Assembly: GCA_946800325.1 (NCBI GenBank)
Contig: OX326958.1
Span: 22,580,414-22,644,413 of the forward strand
Reading direction: 5' to 3'
Origin: Luzula sylvatica
Taxonomy: Eukaryota > Streptophyta > Magnoliopsida > Poales > Juncaceae
Length of the DNA stretch: 64,000 nucleotides
Positions 37,423 to 47,695 of the stretch are shown piece after piece (position 1 is the first letter of the stretch; each line of letters opens with the position of its first letter). A program made the translations under genes and the position numbers. The notes beneath the pieces are model-generated. The model saw only the letters and a list, made by a program, of their open reading frames with translations. It made no database searches and had not been told where the DNA came from.

Positions 37423-38781
37423 ATGACCGAAATCAATCCTATTGTACAAAACTCATCGATAAATCCGATAAATACTGTACCCAAATCAAATATATCAAAC
37501 TCACGTGAATTAGATGGAACCAATTGGAGTTCTTGGAAGAAATGCATGCTAAATGCATTCGCTCTCCAAGGACTTGACAAGGTAGTGTTACGAGGCTTTG
37601 TCTTGGCCCAAGAGGTTGACAAGGACGGAAATGTAACCTACCCTTCTCAAACTAGGGAAGATAGAACTAATGACATTTACGCTCAAAACTTAATACTAAA
37701 CAATGTAATTAGTTCTATCGGATCGCTAGTTGATCATTGTGATAACTCATATGAAATGTGGCGTATGCTCAATGAGAGATACGAGGGCACATCTCAAATG
37801 AGAAGAACTAATATCATCGGACTTGAACAAGAATTCAACAATCTCCGAATGATTGAGGGAGAGTCCGTTGATAAGATCTGGGCAAAAATCAATGTACTAA
37901 AAACTCGCTATGCCACCCAAAATGCACCTCTTACTGATGATAGAATTATTGCTAGATTACTTCAATCTATGCCCCGTAGTTGGGAATCTTTACGTGTAGC
38001 TTTAGGTACAGCGGTAGCTTCACAAGACCTCACGCCTGAAGAATTGGTAAGTCAATTCCGAAACTTCGAGATTCGACTCAAGCAACTCAATGAAGAACAA
38101 GGAATCTACATACCCTCTCCTCACTCCAAAACCGTAGCTTTGCCCGCCGTGAATGCAAGCAATGACGACAATGAAATGGATGATCTCACGTTGCGACTCT
38201 TAGAGTGGCAAAGGGACGAGAAGCGATTCAACGAGAATCGGAAACAAAAGGGGCTAAAGCTCCATTGCTTTTGGTGCAAGAAAATTGGACACATGATGGA
38301 GTCATGTTGGACCCTCCATCCCGAAAATTCGAGGTGGATCAAAAAGGATGAGGACAACAAGGATCGGGAAAGGCGAGAGCCCCGATACGAAAGAAGATAC
38401 GAGGACAAGGGGCGAGAAAATCGTCAAAACTACAAAGGTAAAGAAATCAATAAGAAAAAGGCATATAAAGCTAACATCGATTGTAGATGGGGAGAAACGG
38501 ACGGGTCAAGCTCATCATCCGACCCGGAGGGTCCGTCAAGTCGACACACCTCAAACCGTGCACTCATGGTAAGGATCGATCCTCCACTAATGAGCGCAGT
38601 GGAAGCGGCCATCAAATCTATTCGTATTGAACGAGGTCTAACTACTACATATCACACGCCCATGGATGTGGACTCGGAACCATCCACTCCTAATACCTGC
38701 TCAACACATGACCAATGTCATGAGCCATGGACGCCTCAAACTCGAGATCGAAAGCCAAGGCAAAGGGAAAGAAGACAGTAG
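37423..38781 (+). CDS. copia-type Gag (UBN2/zinc knuckle) of element III
   Basis: 452 aa, fully open. The N-terminal part follows the plant copia Gag pattern: RELDGTNWSSWKKCMLNAF, then YEMWRMLNERYEGTS, LEQEFNNLRMIEGESVDKIW and RLLQSMPRSWESLR, as in UBN2-type capsid domains. A CCHC knuckle CFWCKKIGHMMESC lies at C282, C285, H290, C295. The tail is basic and charged (RERREPRYERRYEDKGRE), suited to RNA binding. The start is the first ATG after the primer site. Gag forms the particle and packages RNA in the cytoplasm. Normally copia Gag is fused in frame to protease and pol; here the frame simply ends and overlaps ORF2 by 55 nt in the -1 frame. It may package its own RNA while borrowing enzymes in trans. 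Confidence 0.9.
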   Translation: MTEINPIVQNSSINPINTVPKSNISNSRELDGTNWSSWKKCMLNAFALQGLDKVVLRGFVLAQEVDKDGNVTYPSQTREDRTNDIYAQNLILNNVISSIGSLVDHCDNSYEMWRMLNERYEGTSQMRRTNIIGLEQEFNNLRMIEGESVDKIWAKINVLKTRYATQNAPLTDDRIIARLLQSMPRSWESLRVALGTAVASQDLTPEELVSQFRNFEIRLKQLNEEQGIYIPSPHSKTVALPAVNASNDDNEMDDLTLRLLEWQRDEKRFNENRKQKGLKLHCFWCKKIGHMMESCWTLHPENSRWIKKDEDNKDRERREPRYERRYEDKGRENRQNYKGKEINKKKAYKANIDCRWGETDGSSSSSDPEGPSSRHTSNRALMVRIDPPLMSAVEAAIKSIRIERGLTTTYHTPMDVDSEPSTPNTCSTHDQCHEPWTPQTRDRKPRQRERRQ

Positions 38782-40013
38782 GCGAGAGTTCGAACGCTCA
38801 AAGAAGAATGAAGCAAGTGGCAAAGAAGCCTACTCTTGAAGAACGCCTTCAACGTGACTATGACTTCTCTGACCCAAACAACGAGCATCTGTTTCGGACT
38901 CAGGAGGCTGGTATCCTCTTCCATGAATGGGTATCCAAGAGACCAATTGCTCCATGCTACTACTATGAGTTTCCGCCAAACATACATCACCTCCTCGACA
39001 AAGTCGAAGAAATCGAACGTACATGGGGATTCGCAAATTTAGCATGCCTAAACGTCAAATCGCATGATGTAATCACGCGACTATTTTACGCAAACGCTGA
39101 ATTCCACCGTGACGAAGAAAAGGTAACGTCATACATCCTCGGTGAAGATGTCGAAATCTCTATCAAAAACTTGAATGTTTTGCTCGGACTAAGGGACGGC
39201 GGAGAGAAAATCTACGACACTCGCAAGGCGAGACTCGAAGCTGCCATCACGGGTATCAAACCTGGGCAAGGGGCATCTCACTTGGCCGCACATGAACAGT
39301 TTATCTGGGCCATCGGTAATAACATTCTCACTCCCTCAGAAAAATTTAAGATGAATCTCGAACAGCGGGATATTATACTCTTGCATCGCATGTGGTACAA
39401 GGATCAACTACCCATCCACGTGCCCTTTCTCATCACAAGACACATGGAAAGTGTGATGAGTCACAAGAACGCGTCCTTGCCATACGGAACATTGATTGCT
39501 CGTATGATGGAACTCCAAGGCATTGAGATACCACTGAGCGATTGGGATTTTCGTCCGAAATCACCAATCAACCTCGCATCCGATGCAAACCTCCGACGGT
39601 TTGGGTATAAGTATTCGCCGAGCATCCGAGGATGGATTATTGACTCCGCAAAGGATGCGGTGGCGTATCATCTTCCCCGCGATCCTACCCGGTGGACGAA
39701 GGGCAACACCTTGGATGAGGAAGAGGACAACGTCAACCCAACCAATACCGATGAAAGCGGTGAAGAACCGGCTCCCAAACGAAAGCGGAATGTGGGAAAG
39801 GGGGAATCCTCAAATGCCCAAACGGAACGGGATGATAAGAGGTTTGACTATGTGAAGGAGATGCTCGACGAAATGGATGAGCGCATGGAGGAACACGGAA
39901 GAGCAATGCATGATGCGTTTCGTGTATCTGAAGCACGAATGCTTGAGAACGTGGATCGTCAATTTGCCGATCTTTACGTTCATCTTGAGAACAGGTTCGG
40001 AACGCACCCTTAA
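38727..40013 (+). CDS. ORF2 of element III, 'putative plant transposon protein' domain
   Basis: 428 aa, fully open, starting at ATG 38727 inside the end of gag in the -1 frame. The segment VKSHDVITRLFYANAEFHRD through SYILGEDVEISIKNLNVLLGL resembles a domain I know as 'putative plant transposon protein' (Pfam PF20167, from memory), of unknown function and common in plant repeat-encoded proteins. A basic, Lys-rich start (SRSKAKAKGKK) and PKRKR near residue 350 could be nuclear signals. The C-terminal 60 residues (EMLDEMDERMEEHGRAMHD...ARMLENVDRQ) look like a coiled coil. No catalytic motif of protease, integrase, polymerase or nuclease was seen. Translation might use its own ATG, re-initiation or -1 frameshifting. 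Its role is unknown. Conservation of an open frame in so young an element suggests it is used or was until recently. Confidence 0.75.
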   Translation: MDASNSRSKAKAKGKKTVGESSNAQRRMKQVAKKPTLEERLQRDYDFSDPNNEHLFRTQEAGILFHEWVSKRPIAPCYYYEFPPNIHHLLDKVEEIERTWGFANLACLNVKSHDVITRLFYANAEFHRDEEKVTSYILGEDVEISIKNLNVLLGLRDGGEKIYDTRKARLEAAITGIKPGQGASHLAAHEQFIWAIGNNILTPSEKFKMNLEQRDIILLHRMWYKDQLPIHVPFLITRHMESVMSHKNASLPYGTLIARMMELQGIEIPLSDWDFRPKSPINLASDANLRRFGYKYSPSIRGWIIDSAKDAVAYHLPRDPTRWTKGNTLDEEEDNVNPTNTDESGEEPAPKRKRNVGKGESSNAQTERDDKRFDYVKEMLDEMDERMEEHGRAMHDAFRVSEARMLENVDRQFADLYVHLENRFGTHP

Positions 40014-40658
40014 TTCCTAACCTGAGCCAAATAAAGTGTGATCAACCTTGGTTTTGATGTGTGTTGTGTCGTATTATATTATGTTATGTCATGTCTAAAG
40101 TATTGAGTATACATGAGAGTATGTGAGAACTTATAAAAACTTTGATGTGTGTCGGTATGATTGAACAATTAGGTCTATTGAGTAAGTATGTTTGATGAAT
40201 AATTATGGTATTATGTCAGTAGCATAAACTTGCGCATTTATTGTATTATCCTATTTTGTTTTATGGTCATATTGTCAGTTTAAACTGCTGCATCTATTTT
40301 GGATTTTTTTTGTGTATATAACCTATTAGTCCAGAAGCAAGTGCGTTCGAACGCATTACTTTTTCCGTTCGGAACGCACACTAAAACTGTTTTATTTTAT
40401 TGAAAATCTGCTAAATTTTGAAAGGATTGTCATCATTCCAAAACAAAAGAATTTGATCATACTTACGAGCTCATACATTCATCAATTCATTCTTTGAGGG
40501 GGAGCTCGCATTTAGGGGGAGCCTTCCGTTTTTGAAGTCTCCTTGGCCCTTTTGATCTCTTTCAAAATGGGGGAGAAACGATCGTACGGAAAGTTCTAAA
40601 CTAAATGGTGAAACTCTCCAAACCGACAGTGTTTTGAAATTAATCAAAAGGGGGAGTT
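40014..40658 (+). other. 3' untranslated part of element III with polypurine tracts
   Basis: Non-coding. Contains several G-rich purine runs (GAGGGGGAG, TAGGGGGAG, ATGGGGGAGA) and the final AAAAGGGGGAG (40646-40656) two bases before the 3' LTR, the plus-strand primer. Confidence 0.8.
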
Positions 40659-42067
40659 TGTTGGTTCAAATTTCCTGATAGTTTGATTATTTCAAAACAC
40701 TGTCATTACTAATGTTTACATCCAGAAAAGTGCAGGATAACATAGGTACGATACGAAGATGAAGGAGGACTTGTGAAGGAGGACTTCATTGGATTACATC
40801 AAGAATCAAGACATGAAGTCTCAAGATAAACAAGAAAAGAAGAAAACATGGAAGGCCATTGGAATACATCAAGACTCAAGATGTTGAAGCCTTCCGTGAG
40901 TGGGATACGCCACAAATAAACCATAGGTACAAACCTAGTAGAACTCAAGTAAAATCATGTTCAAAATAACAAAGAGTTCAGTCAAGCAGGAAGTGCGTTC
41001 TGAACGAACTCAAAGTCCGTTCAGAACGGACTTGCTAAATATCAAAACTTTAAAAGCTTGATTAGAATCAAACGTGTCACAGGGATGTGTGCGTTCGAAC
41101 GAAGAATCATGTCCGTTCGAACGGATAATTAGAATCCGTTCAAACACCTTCTGAGTGCGTTGAACGGACAATCCTTCCTGTGAACGGAAAATGTCACAGG
41201 AATGTGTGCGTTCGAACTAACATCCATGTGCGTTCGAACGGACAACCTGGAATCCGTTCACCCACTTTTAAGTGCGTTGAACGGACTCTTGTTCCTGTGA
41301 ACGCAAAATGCTATGTATAATTGAGTCCGTTACGAACGGACATTGTACGTTCGAACGGACCCAAGATGTACTTGCACGTTATTTTGAAACGGCTAGTGCA
41401 AACTTCAAGTGCGTTCTGAACGAACTGTAATGCGTTCGAACGCACTGCAAGTTTTCTGAAGGATTTCTATAGAGAGTATAAATAGAATCCTTCATGGGTC
41501 TCTCTCTCCCAACTCTTCATTTTTAAAACATTCAAACCTAAAAAGAGAGAAACCCTAAGCTGTGATTATCTATATCCATTGATAGCTTGAGAAACCTCTT
41601 TAGATCATTGATCTACTTTCGATATTCTCCACTAATCGTATCCCACTCACGTGACCGATCACGTTGTAGCTCGATTAGTGAAAAAGTGTAATAGGCTAGT
41701 GCAACAAAGTGTAAAGAGCCTAAGCTATAGATCGATAGAAGCGTGTAAATCGATCTAGGCAAATCCTTGTAATCGAGTTGAGTTGGAATTCAATCGAAAG
41801 CCAAAAAGAGGCACAAGGCATTCCCGGAGACGTAGGTACTCGCAAATAATTGAGTCGGTCAATTAAGCGAGTAAAGGGTGAGTTAAAGCTACAAAGCAAC
41901 CACCTACCGAACTTCGTAAACAAACATCTTGTGTCAAAGTGTTTGTACGGTATCATCTTTATCATCTAAATTATTATTTATTCCGCACCATAAATTAGGT
42001 TTAAATCTAAACTAAGTATAAGTTAGATTGCCAAATTTACCCCCCTCTAGGTTAGAATTAACCAACA
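40659..42067 (+). repeat. 3' LTR of element III
   Basis: Same length as the 5' LTR and apparently identical; followed by ACTAT. Confidence 0.93.
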
Positions 42068-42414
42068 ACTATTACCATGCCTTGTGATTAACGGATATCG
42101 CAAACAAGAGAACTAGTAACCGCTATTCGAGATAGGCACAATGATCACAATCATTATTCGTTTAACATGGGTAGCTATGATAGAGTGACTAGATCCCGCT
42201 CATGAGCTTGTAGGTATTGGAAACAACCTACTGCCATCGTTAAGTCGAACCTACATGGTCACACAACGAGTCGTACTAAGTCGGGCTTGATCATAAAATT
42301 GGCACATTGGATGTGCATAGCTTGGTATTTGATACGCGAGCTATATTCTCTAAAATCGTGCGTATTGGATATGCATGAGTACCTTTTAGGCAGATCTGAA
42401 ATTGAGTGGGAGAC

Positions 42415-43422
42415 TGAAGGAAATACAATTTCAGGATCAACCGTAAAAATGTACACAAGGATAAACTAATGTAGTCGTACATTCGTGGCCATAACTGTCA
42501 GTGGGAAAATCCGATTTGAATGGTTCAAATTTGGTTAGATAGATAATTAGATTATCTATAACCTTCATGTAGAAATATATTTCATATGAATGAAGTATCA
42601 GTGTCGTTTATGTGAAATACCGAAAGGGTGCAACAGTATGACATACAGTTAGTAAAACAGTCATAACTTCTGCATACGAACTCCAATTGGGCTGGGCCAA
42701 ATTGGGTTGTGTAGATAATGCGATTATCTACAACTTTCATGTTGGGTGATGTTCTGTCAGAGAAATTTATCAATTTCGTCTGGACAGAATACTGAACAGG
42801 TTCATGCTTTCTGTGTGAAAGGATGTATATTGGATATACATGCCTTTTGGCTAATCCTAATCCTATTAGATATAAATAGGATACTTTCTCTCTCGTCCAG
42901 ATCAGACTATAGAGATTATTATTCTGCCCAATACACAAAAAAAGAGCAAATTCAGATTTGATCTTTCGTGAGTGAAAATGTGCGAAGAGAGAAAAATAGA
43001 GAATCGATTAGATCGAGCAAGTTCGCCGGTGCATCGTCTAGGCAGGTGCATCCGTGACCGACGTCTTACGAATCAACGTGGATACAAGTAGAGGAACGAC
43101 GTTTGTGGTTCTTCGATTGTGATCGACTCGAGTGAGAAAGACGGTGGAAACGCTTGGACGCACGAAGACGAAGTCGAGTGAACCGGCGTAGTTAACGAGT
43201 GGTGAAGGACGCGTGGTATGGGACGCGCGGATTGTCACCAACGTGACAGGAGGAATAGAAGGCGGCGATCAACCCTTCGTGTGCCATCAATTTGGCACTG
43301 GTATAGATCTATCCTTCTATTTGCATCGTACACTCGAAGTCATAGCGTGATCTTGGATTTAGGGAACCGGACCGGGCCTTCATATCCGCTGCGCGGGCCC
43401 GGGGTCGGGTGAATTCCCTACA
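42415..43422 (+). repeat. extra LTR of a second subfamily within element I
   Basis: About 1.0 kb from TGAAGGAAATACAATTTCAG to TTCCCTACA, preceded by its own polypurine tract GAGTGGGAGAC. It shares variants (GGTGCAACAGTATGACATACAG, 20-bp core) with the LTR at 62015 rather than with the outer LTRs. After it the sequence resumes in the RNase H region and repeats the 3' internal part, with no primer site, so it acts as a 3' LTR. Confidence 0.8.
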
Positions 43423-44889
43423 GAGTAGTCACGAGTTATCGGATTTATGGTTGTGTATTGCGTGATACGCAATAGTACAAGCCAAAAATGCCGAGGTCAA
43501 AACCACTTCTAGCCAATACTCAGAAAATTTCATTTGATCCATGAAATTTTATGAAAAGATGTGATCGTAGGTATTGGAAATGTTCCAAACCTGATGAAGA
43601 TTAACACTAGCGGGAACGTGCGGACCCGTTTACAAAACCGCTCTCTCTAGTCGTGCGTGACTGTCATGCGATGACTATGGGTATGAGATACCTAGAGGAG
43701 GAAGAAGAGAGTAGAGTGTAGTTATCTAATACGATAGTCCTCGCAGGTTGTGGATATGGAGATACCCATAGGTAAACGTTGTATCACCCAAATACTTAAT
43801 CCATATGAATGCATCCCTTTTAAAAAATTTGTTTACTTAAATTTTTATGCATTCACCTTATATGACAACTGTGTGCGGGTTGTGTAATTTGATTACATGA
43901 ACCCTGATTTGAGCTTGTGTGGACGTCGACATAATTGAGGATTATGTACATCAAAACCGTCACACCTAAAGTTTCATTTCTAAACATCCCTAGTCGCGGG
44001 TCAGTTTGCTTAAGAGAGAAGCATTTCTATTACAAGGGAATAGACTGAACGCGTACACTAGTACGTTAGCCGAGGAGATGATTATGTTTTGCTAATCATA
44101 GGACAAAGGTGTTTGTCGAATTGGGAACGTAGATATATGCTAGGTGACATATATTGGATATGACCGAAGCCGCGAGACCATGACATGGTTTAGTCATTAT
44201 GGATGGACTCGCGACGAGTAGGGTATTAGATTCTTCATACTTGAGGGGACCATCGATTGCGTTACGTGCGTAACACAATACTTTGATGTGACCTTACGCT
44301 CACCGTAATAGGGAGCCAAAACGGTAATCATTGGGTATTGTCCGAAACACGAAATTCAATATAAGTCTCCAAGATAGGAATTGTTTATTCCGAAAGAAAG
44401 AGATATCTCTTAGGCCACTCGATGAATTGATTAACGAAAACCGTGACCACGGTCAATGATATTAATGGTTAATATCGATTGAAATTGTTAATTCAATTCG
44501 GAATCGAGGAATAATTATAGTTAATCAAATTATAAGGATGACTACCACCATGCCTTTTGATTAACGGATATCGTTAACAAGAGAACTAATAACCGCTATT
44601 CGAGATAGGCACAATTATCACAATCATTTTTCGTGTTAACATGGGTAGCCGTGATGGAGTGACTAGATCCCTCTCATGGGCTTGTAGTGCTTTTGAAACA
44701 GCCTACTGCCATCGTTAACCGAACCTACATGATCACACAACGAGTCGTACTAAGTCGGGCTTGATTATAAAATTGGCACATGAGATGTGCATAGCTTGGT
44801 ATTTTTATACGCGAGCTATATTCTCTAAAATCATGCATATTGGATATGCATGAGTACCTTTTAGGTAGATCTGAAATTGAGTGGGAGAC
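43423..44889 (+). repeat. second copy of the 3' internal region of element I
   Basis: Starts AGTAGTCACGAGTTATCGG and is collinear with 34838-35946 plus 42073-42414, with scattered substitutions and small indels. No intact coding sequence. Confidence 0.8.
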
Positions 44890-45956
44890 TGAAGGAAATA
44901 CAGTTTCGGATCAACCGTAAAATTATACACAAGGATAAACGAACGTACGCGTCCGTAGGCATAAGAAACAGTTTGGTAAAATTGGCATAACGTTCAGTGA
45001 GAAAATCCAATTTGAATGGTTCAAATTGGGTTAGATAGATAATGAGATTATCTAGAACTTTCATATAGAAATATTTTTCATTTGAGTGAAGTATCAGTGT
45101 CGTTTTAATGGAATACCGAAATGGTGCGACTGTTTGACATACAGTTAGTAAAACGTCCGTAACTTTCGCATCCGAGCTCCAATTGGCTCAGATCCAATTG
45201 GGTTGCAGATATAATAAGATTATCTACAACTTTCGTGAATGTTCAAAGTCGGTTGGAATGATTTAATATTTTCGTTTCATCAGAATACTGAAAGGGTGTC
45301 TGCAGTTTTCTGTCTGAAAATGTGTATATGAGATATACATGCCTTTTGGCCTATCCTTGTCATATATGATATAAATAGGATGTTTCTCTCTCTCTCTCAA
45401 GACCAGATCATTCAGTCCAACCTGTGAAATTAATCAAATTAATCCAGAATATTGAGAGTCTTCTTTCTAAGAGCGAAAGAGTGCGAAGAGAGAAAACCGA
45501 GTAAAAGAGTTTATCTCGGTATAGAGAATCGATCTAATCAAGCAAGTTCGTCGGTGCTTCATCTAGGCAGTTGCACCCGCGACCGACGAACTCCGACTCA
45601 CGGTGGATACAAGTAGAGGAGCGACACTTGTGGCTCTCCGATTGTGATCAAACCGAAGGAGCAAAACTGTTGGCTGTGGAAGAGTGTGGACGTGGGACGC
45701 ACGAAAGACAACCGGAGGCGTGTCAAGATGGTGGGAGACGTGTGGTATGGGACGCACGGGCTAGTCACCAACGTGACACCGGAGAAGGAAAGGATGCGAG
45801 CGATCAACCCGTCATGCGTGATCAATTTCACGCTGGTAATCGTCTATCGTTCTATTGCATCGTACCCTCGAAGTCATAGCGTGATCTTGGATTTTGGGAA
45901 CCGGACCGGGCCTTCATATCCGCTGCGCGGGCCCAGGGTCGGGTGAATTCCCAACA
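44890..45956 (+). repeat. 3' LTR of element I
   Basis: 1067 bp, TGAAGGAAATACAG to TTCCCAACA, followed by CCGTC, the same 5 bp that precede the LTR at 19469. Confidence 0.87.
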
Positions 45957-46019
45957 CCGTCGTAGTGTTCCACTTCCCGAGACAGCTCCCAATGCCTATC
46001 TGATCGTCGAATGTCTATT

Positions 46020-46462
46020 TAGGTTATTTGCTGGTTGGAGAAAGACGATATTTTGAGGAAGCTTAAATGGTATTCGAAAACTATCAACTTCCCAGCTTAA
46101 ATGGTGTTTTTTAATTCATATTAATATATTGTCTATTTGCTATTTTTGTCAAGGATTGTTTATATTTAGTTTGAATTTGATTAGTACTAAACTATGATTA
46201 TTGAAACAAAATACACATAGTTCAAAATAATTATTGAAACAAAAATGACACAAACAAACATACATATCTTAACACATTTTACAAATCATAATTTTGTACT
46301 AATCAAATTCAAACTAAATATAAACAATCCTTGACAAAAATAGCAAATAGACAATATATTAATATGAATTAAAAAACACCATTTAAGCTGGAAAGTTGAT
46401 AGTTTTCGAACACCATTTAAGCTTCCTCAAAATATCGTCTTTCTCCAACCAGCAAATAACCT
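46020..46462. repeat. long near-perfect hairpin
   Basis: Arms 46020-46192 and 46293-46462 are nearly exact complements (TAGTTTGAATTTGATTAGTAC against GTACTAATCAAATTCAAACT), with a loop of about 100 nt. It forms the core of the foldback element and could give a long double-stranded RNA if transcribed. Confidence 0.85.
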
Positions 46463-47214
46463 AAATAGACATAGTTCAAATTAATGCTCTCTGCTATCTG
46501 CTACGGGCGGTAGGTAATGGGTTCTTCGGCGACGGGCCGTCGGTAATACTTTCACAATTCTTCTGCGATGGGCCGTCGGTAATACTCTCACAATCTGCGA
46601 CGATCAGATAGGCGTTGGGAGCTGTCTCGGGAAGTGGAACACTGCGACGGGCCGTCGGTAATACTCTCACAATTCTTCTGCGACGGGCCGTCGGTAATAA
46701 TCAGCTGTCTCGGGAAGTGGAACACTCGACTTTTCAAAAGTCGACAGGTTTAGCAGGGTTAACAGGTTAATTAAGAATCAACAAGGTCTCGACTTTTGAA
46801 AAGTCGACAGTTTTTCATGCTCTCGACTTTTCAAAAGTGGAGAGTGTTAGAATCCAAATTACCAAACTAAGTTGGCTATTTCGGGTATTCCAAACTTAAT
46901 CCGGTCTACTATTCAAAATTTCCCTTTTATTAATTATAATTTATATATTCTTATTTTTTATATATTATTTATTGACATAAAATATACTAAAATTTTATTA
47001 TTACATGAATAACTTTCTATGAAGTAAATGTTGATTATATTTAGTTATTTACACATATGTATTACTCATTTATTTCGATTTAAAATTATATTCTTATTTT
47101 TCAAATATATTTATTGATGCATTATAAGTATCCGACAAGTATCTGAGAAATATCCGTTATTATTTTGAAATAAATATTCGGATACACCGAGTGGAGTATC
47201 CGATACGTATCTGA

Positions 47215-47695
47215 TGATGTAACGATAACCGAAGTTAACAATAGTATAACAACATGTCGCACTAGCCAATGTTCACACCAAAATATAGAAGAATAAACGA
47301 TTTAATGGAACTTGAACTTTACTATATATAAGAAACATATAGATTACAAATATTTGTTGATTAATGTTCAAATGACACAAAAATACATCTCTATTTATAG
47401 ATTAAATGGTTCATGGTCATGACTCTTCACTAGTATCTAGATGATTCATGAATATGACTCTTCACTAGTGTAAACATAACATTTCACAAGTATATAAAAG
47501 ATTCATGAACATAACCTTTCACATATACATGCTTAATAAACTTAATTAATATTAAATGCAAATGTATAATTTAACACTCACCCTTAAAGTGTATTTTTGG
47601 ACACGAGTCACAACTTGACTCGCAATACCTCAAACGATCCTTTGGAGAGAGACTTTGTGAAGATATCAACCACATTGTCTTTACTTCACTACAAC
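47215..47695 (-). pseudogene. copia RNase H tail and LTR remnant
   Basis: On the minus strand 47690-47620 reads DNVVDIFTKSLSKGSFEVLR, the C-terminal end of copia RNase H. It is followed by a purine-rich GGGTGAG and an LTR-like start TGTTAAATTATACATTTGC at about 47576. The far LTR border near 47215 is uncertain. Upstream pol is absent. Confidence 0.65.

Larger units (their letters stand above)
35947..42067 (+). mobile_element. non-autonomous LTR element III (gag plus novel ORF2)
   Basis: 6121 bp with 1409-bp LTRs at 35947-37355 and 40659-42067 (TGTTGG...CCAACA). Positions correspond with a constant offset of 4712, and no base difference was seen in the stretches compared. Target duplication ACTAT; primer site TGGTATCAGAGC at 37358; polypurine tract AAAAGGGGGAG at 40646. 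Only two proteins lie inside, a copia-type Gag and an overlapping second ORF. There is no protease, integrase, reverse transcriptase or RNase H, so mobility must be supplied by another element. Identical LTRs imply a very recent insertion. Confidence 0.93.
19469..45956 (+). mobile_element. Ty1/copia element I, nested and rearranged
   Basis: The outer LTRs (19469-22182 with an insertion inside, and 44890-45956) start TGAAGGAAATACAG and end TTCCCAACA. They are flanked by the 5-bp duplication CCGTC (19464-19468, 45957-45961). A tRNA-iMet-type primer site follows the 5' LTR, and the polypurine tract GAGTGGGAGAC precedes the 3' LTR. The pol region is badly decayed but recognisable: at 32908-32973 it reads MISQTDHPKMFWGYALETAA, the conserved integrase C-terminal stretch of copia pol. 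Later insertions are element II, element III and a solo LTR. A further LTR at 42415 followed by a second copy of the 3' internal region shows a rearrangement. Confidence 0.85.
19231..46924. mobile_element. foldback MULE-like element holding a nest of LTR elements
   Basis: The original element is the sum of 19231-19468 and about 45957-46924, roughly 1.2 kb; all else is later insertions. Its ends (left AGGAGATTTTGAATAGTAGAC, right complement GGGAAATTTTGAATAGTAGA) form long inverted arms that run through CGACTTTTGAAAAGTCGA, GACGGGCCGTCGGTAATA and AGCTGTCTCGGGAAGTGGAA. The arms continue into a near-perfect hairpin at 46020-46192 / 46293-46462 with a loop of about 100 nt. The flanks share the 9-bp repeat TTTTATTAA. 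No coding sequence of its own was found, so it is non-autonomous. Confidence 0.75.
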
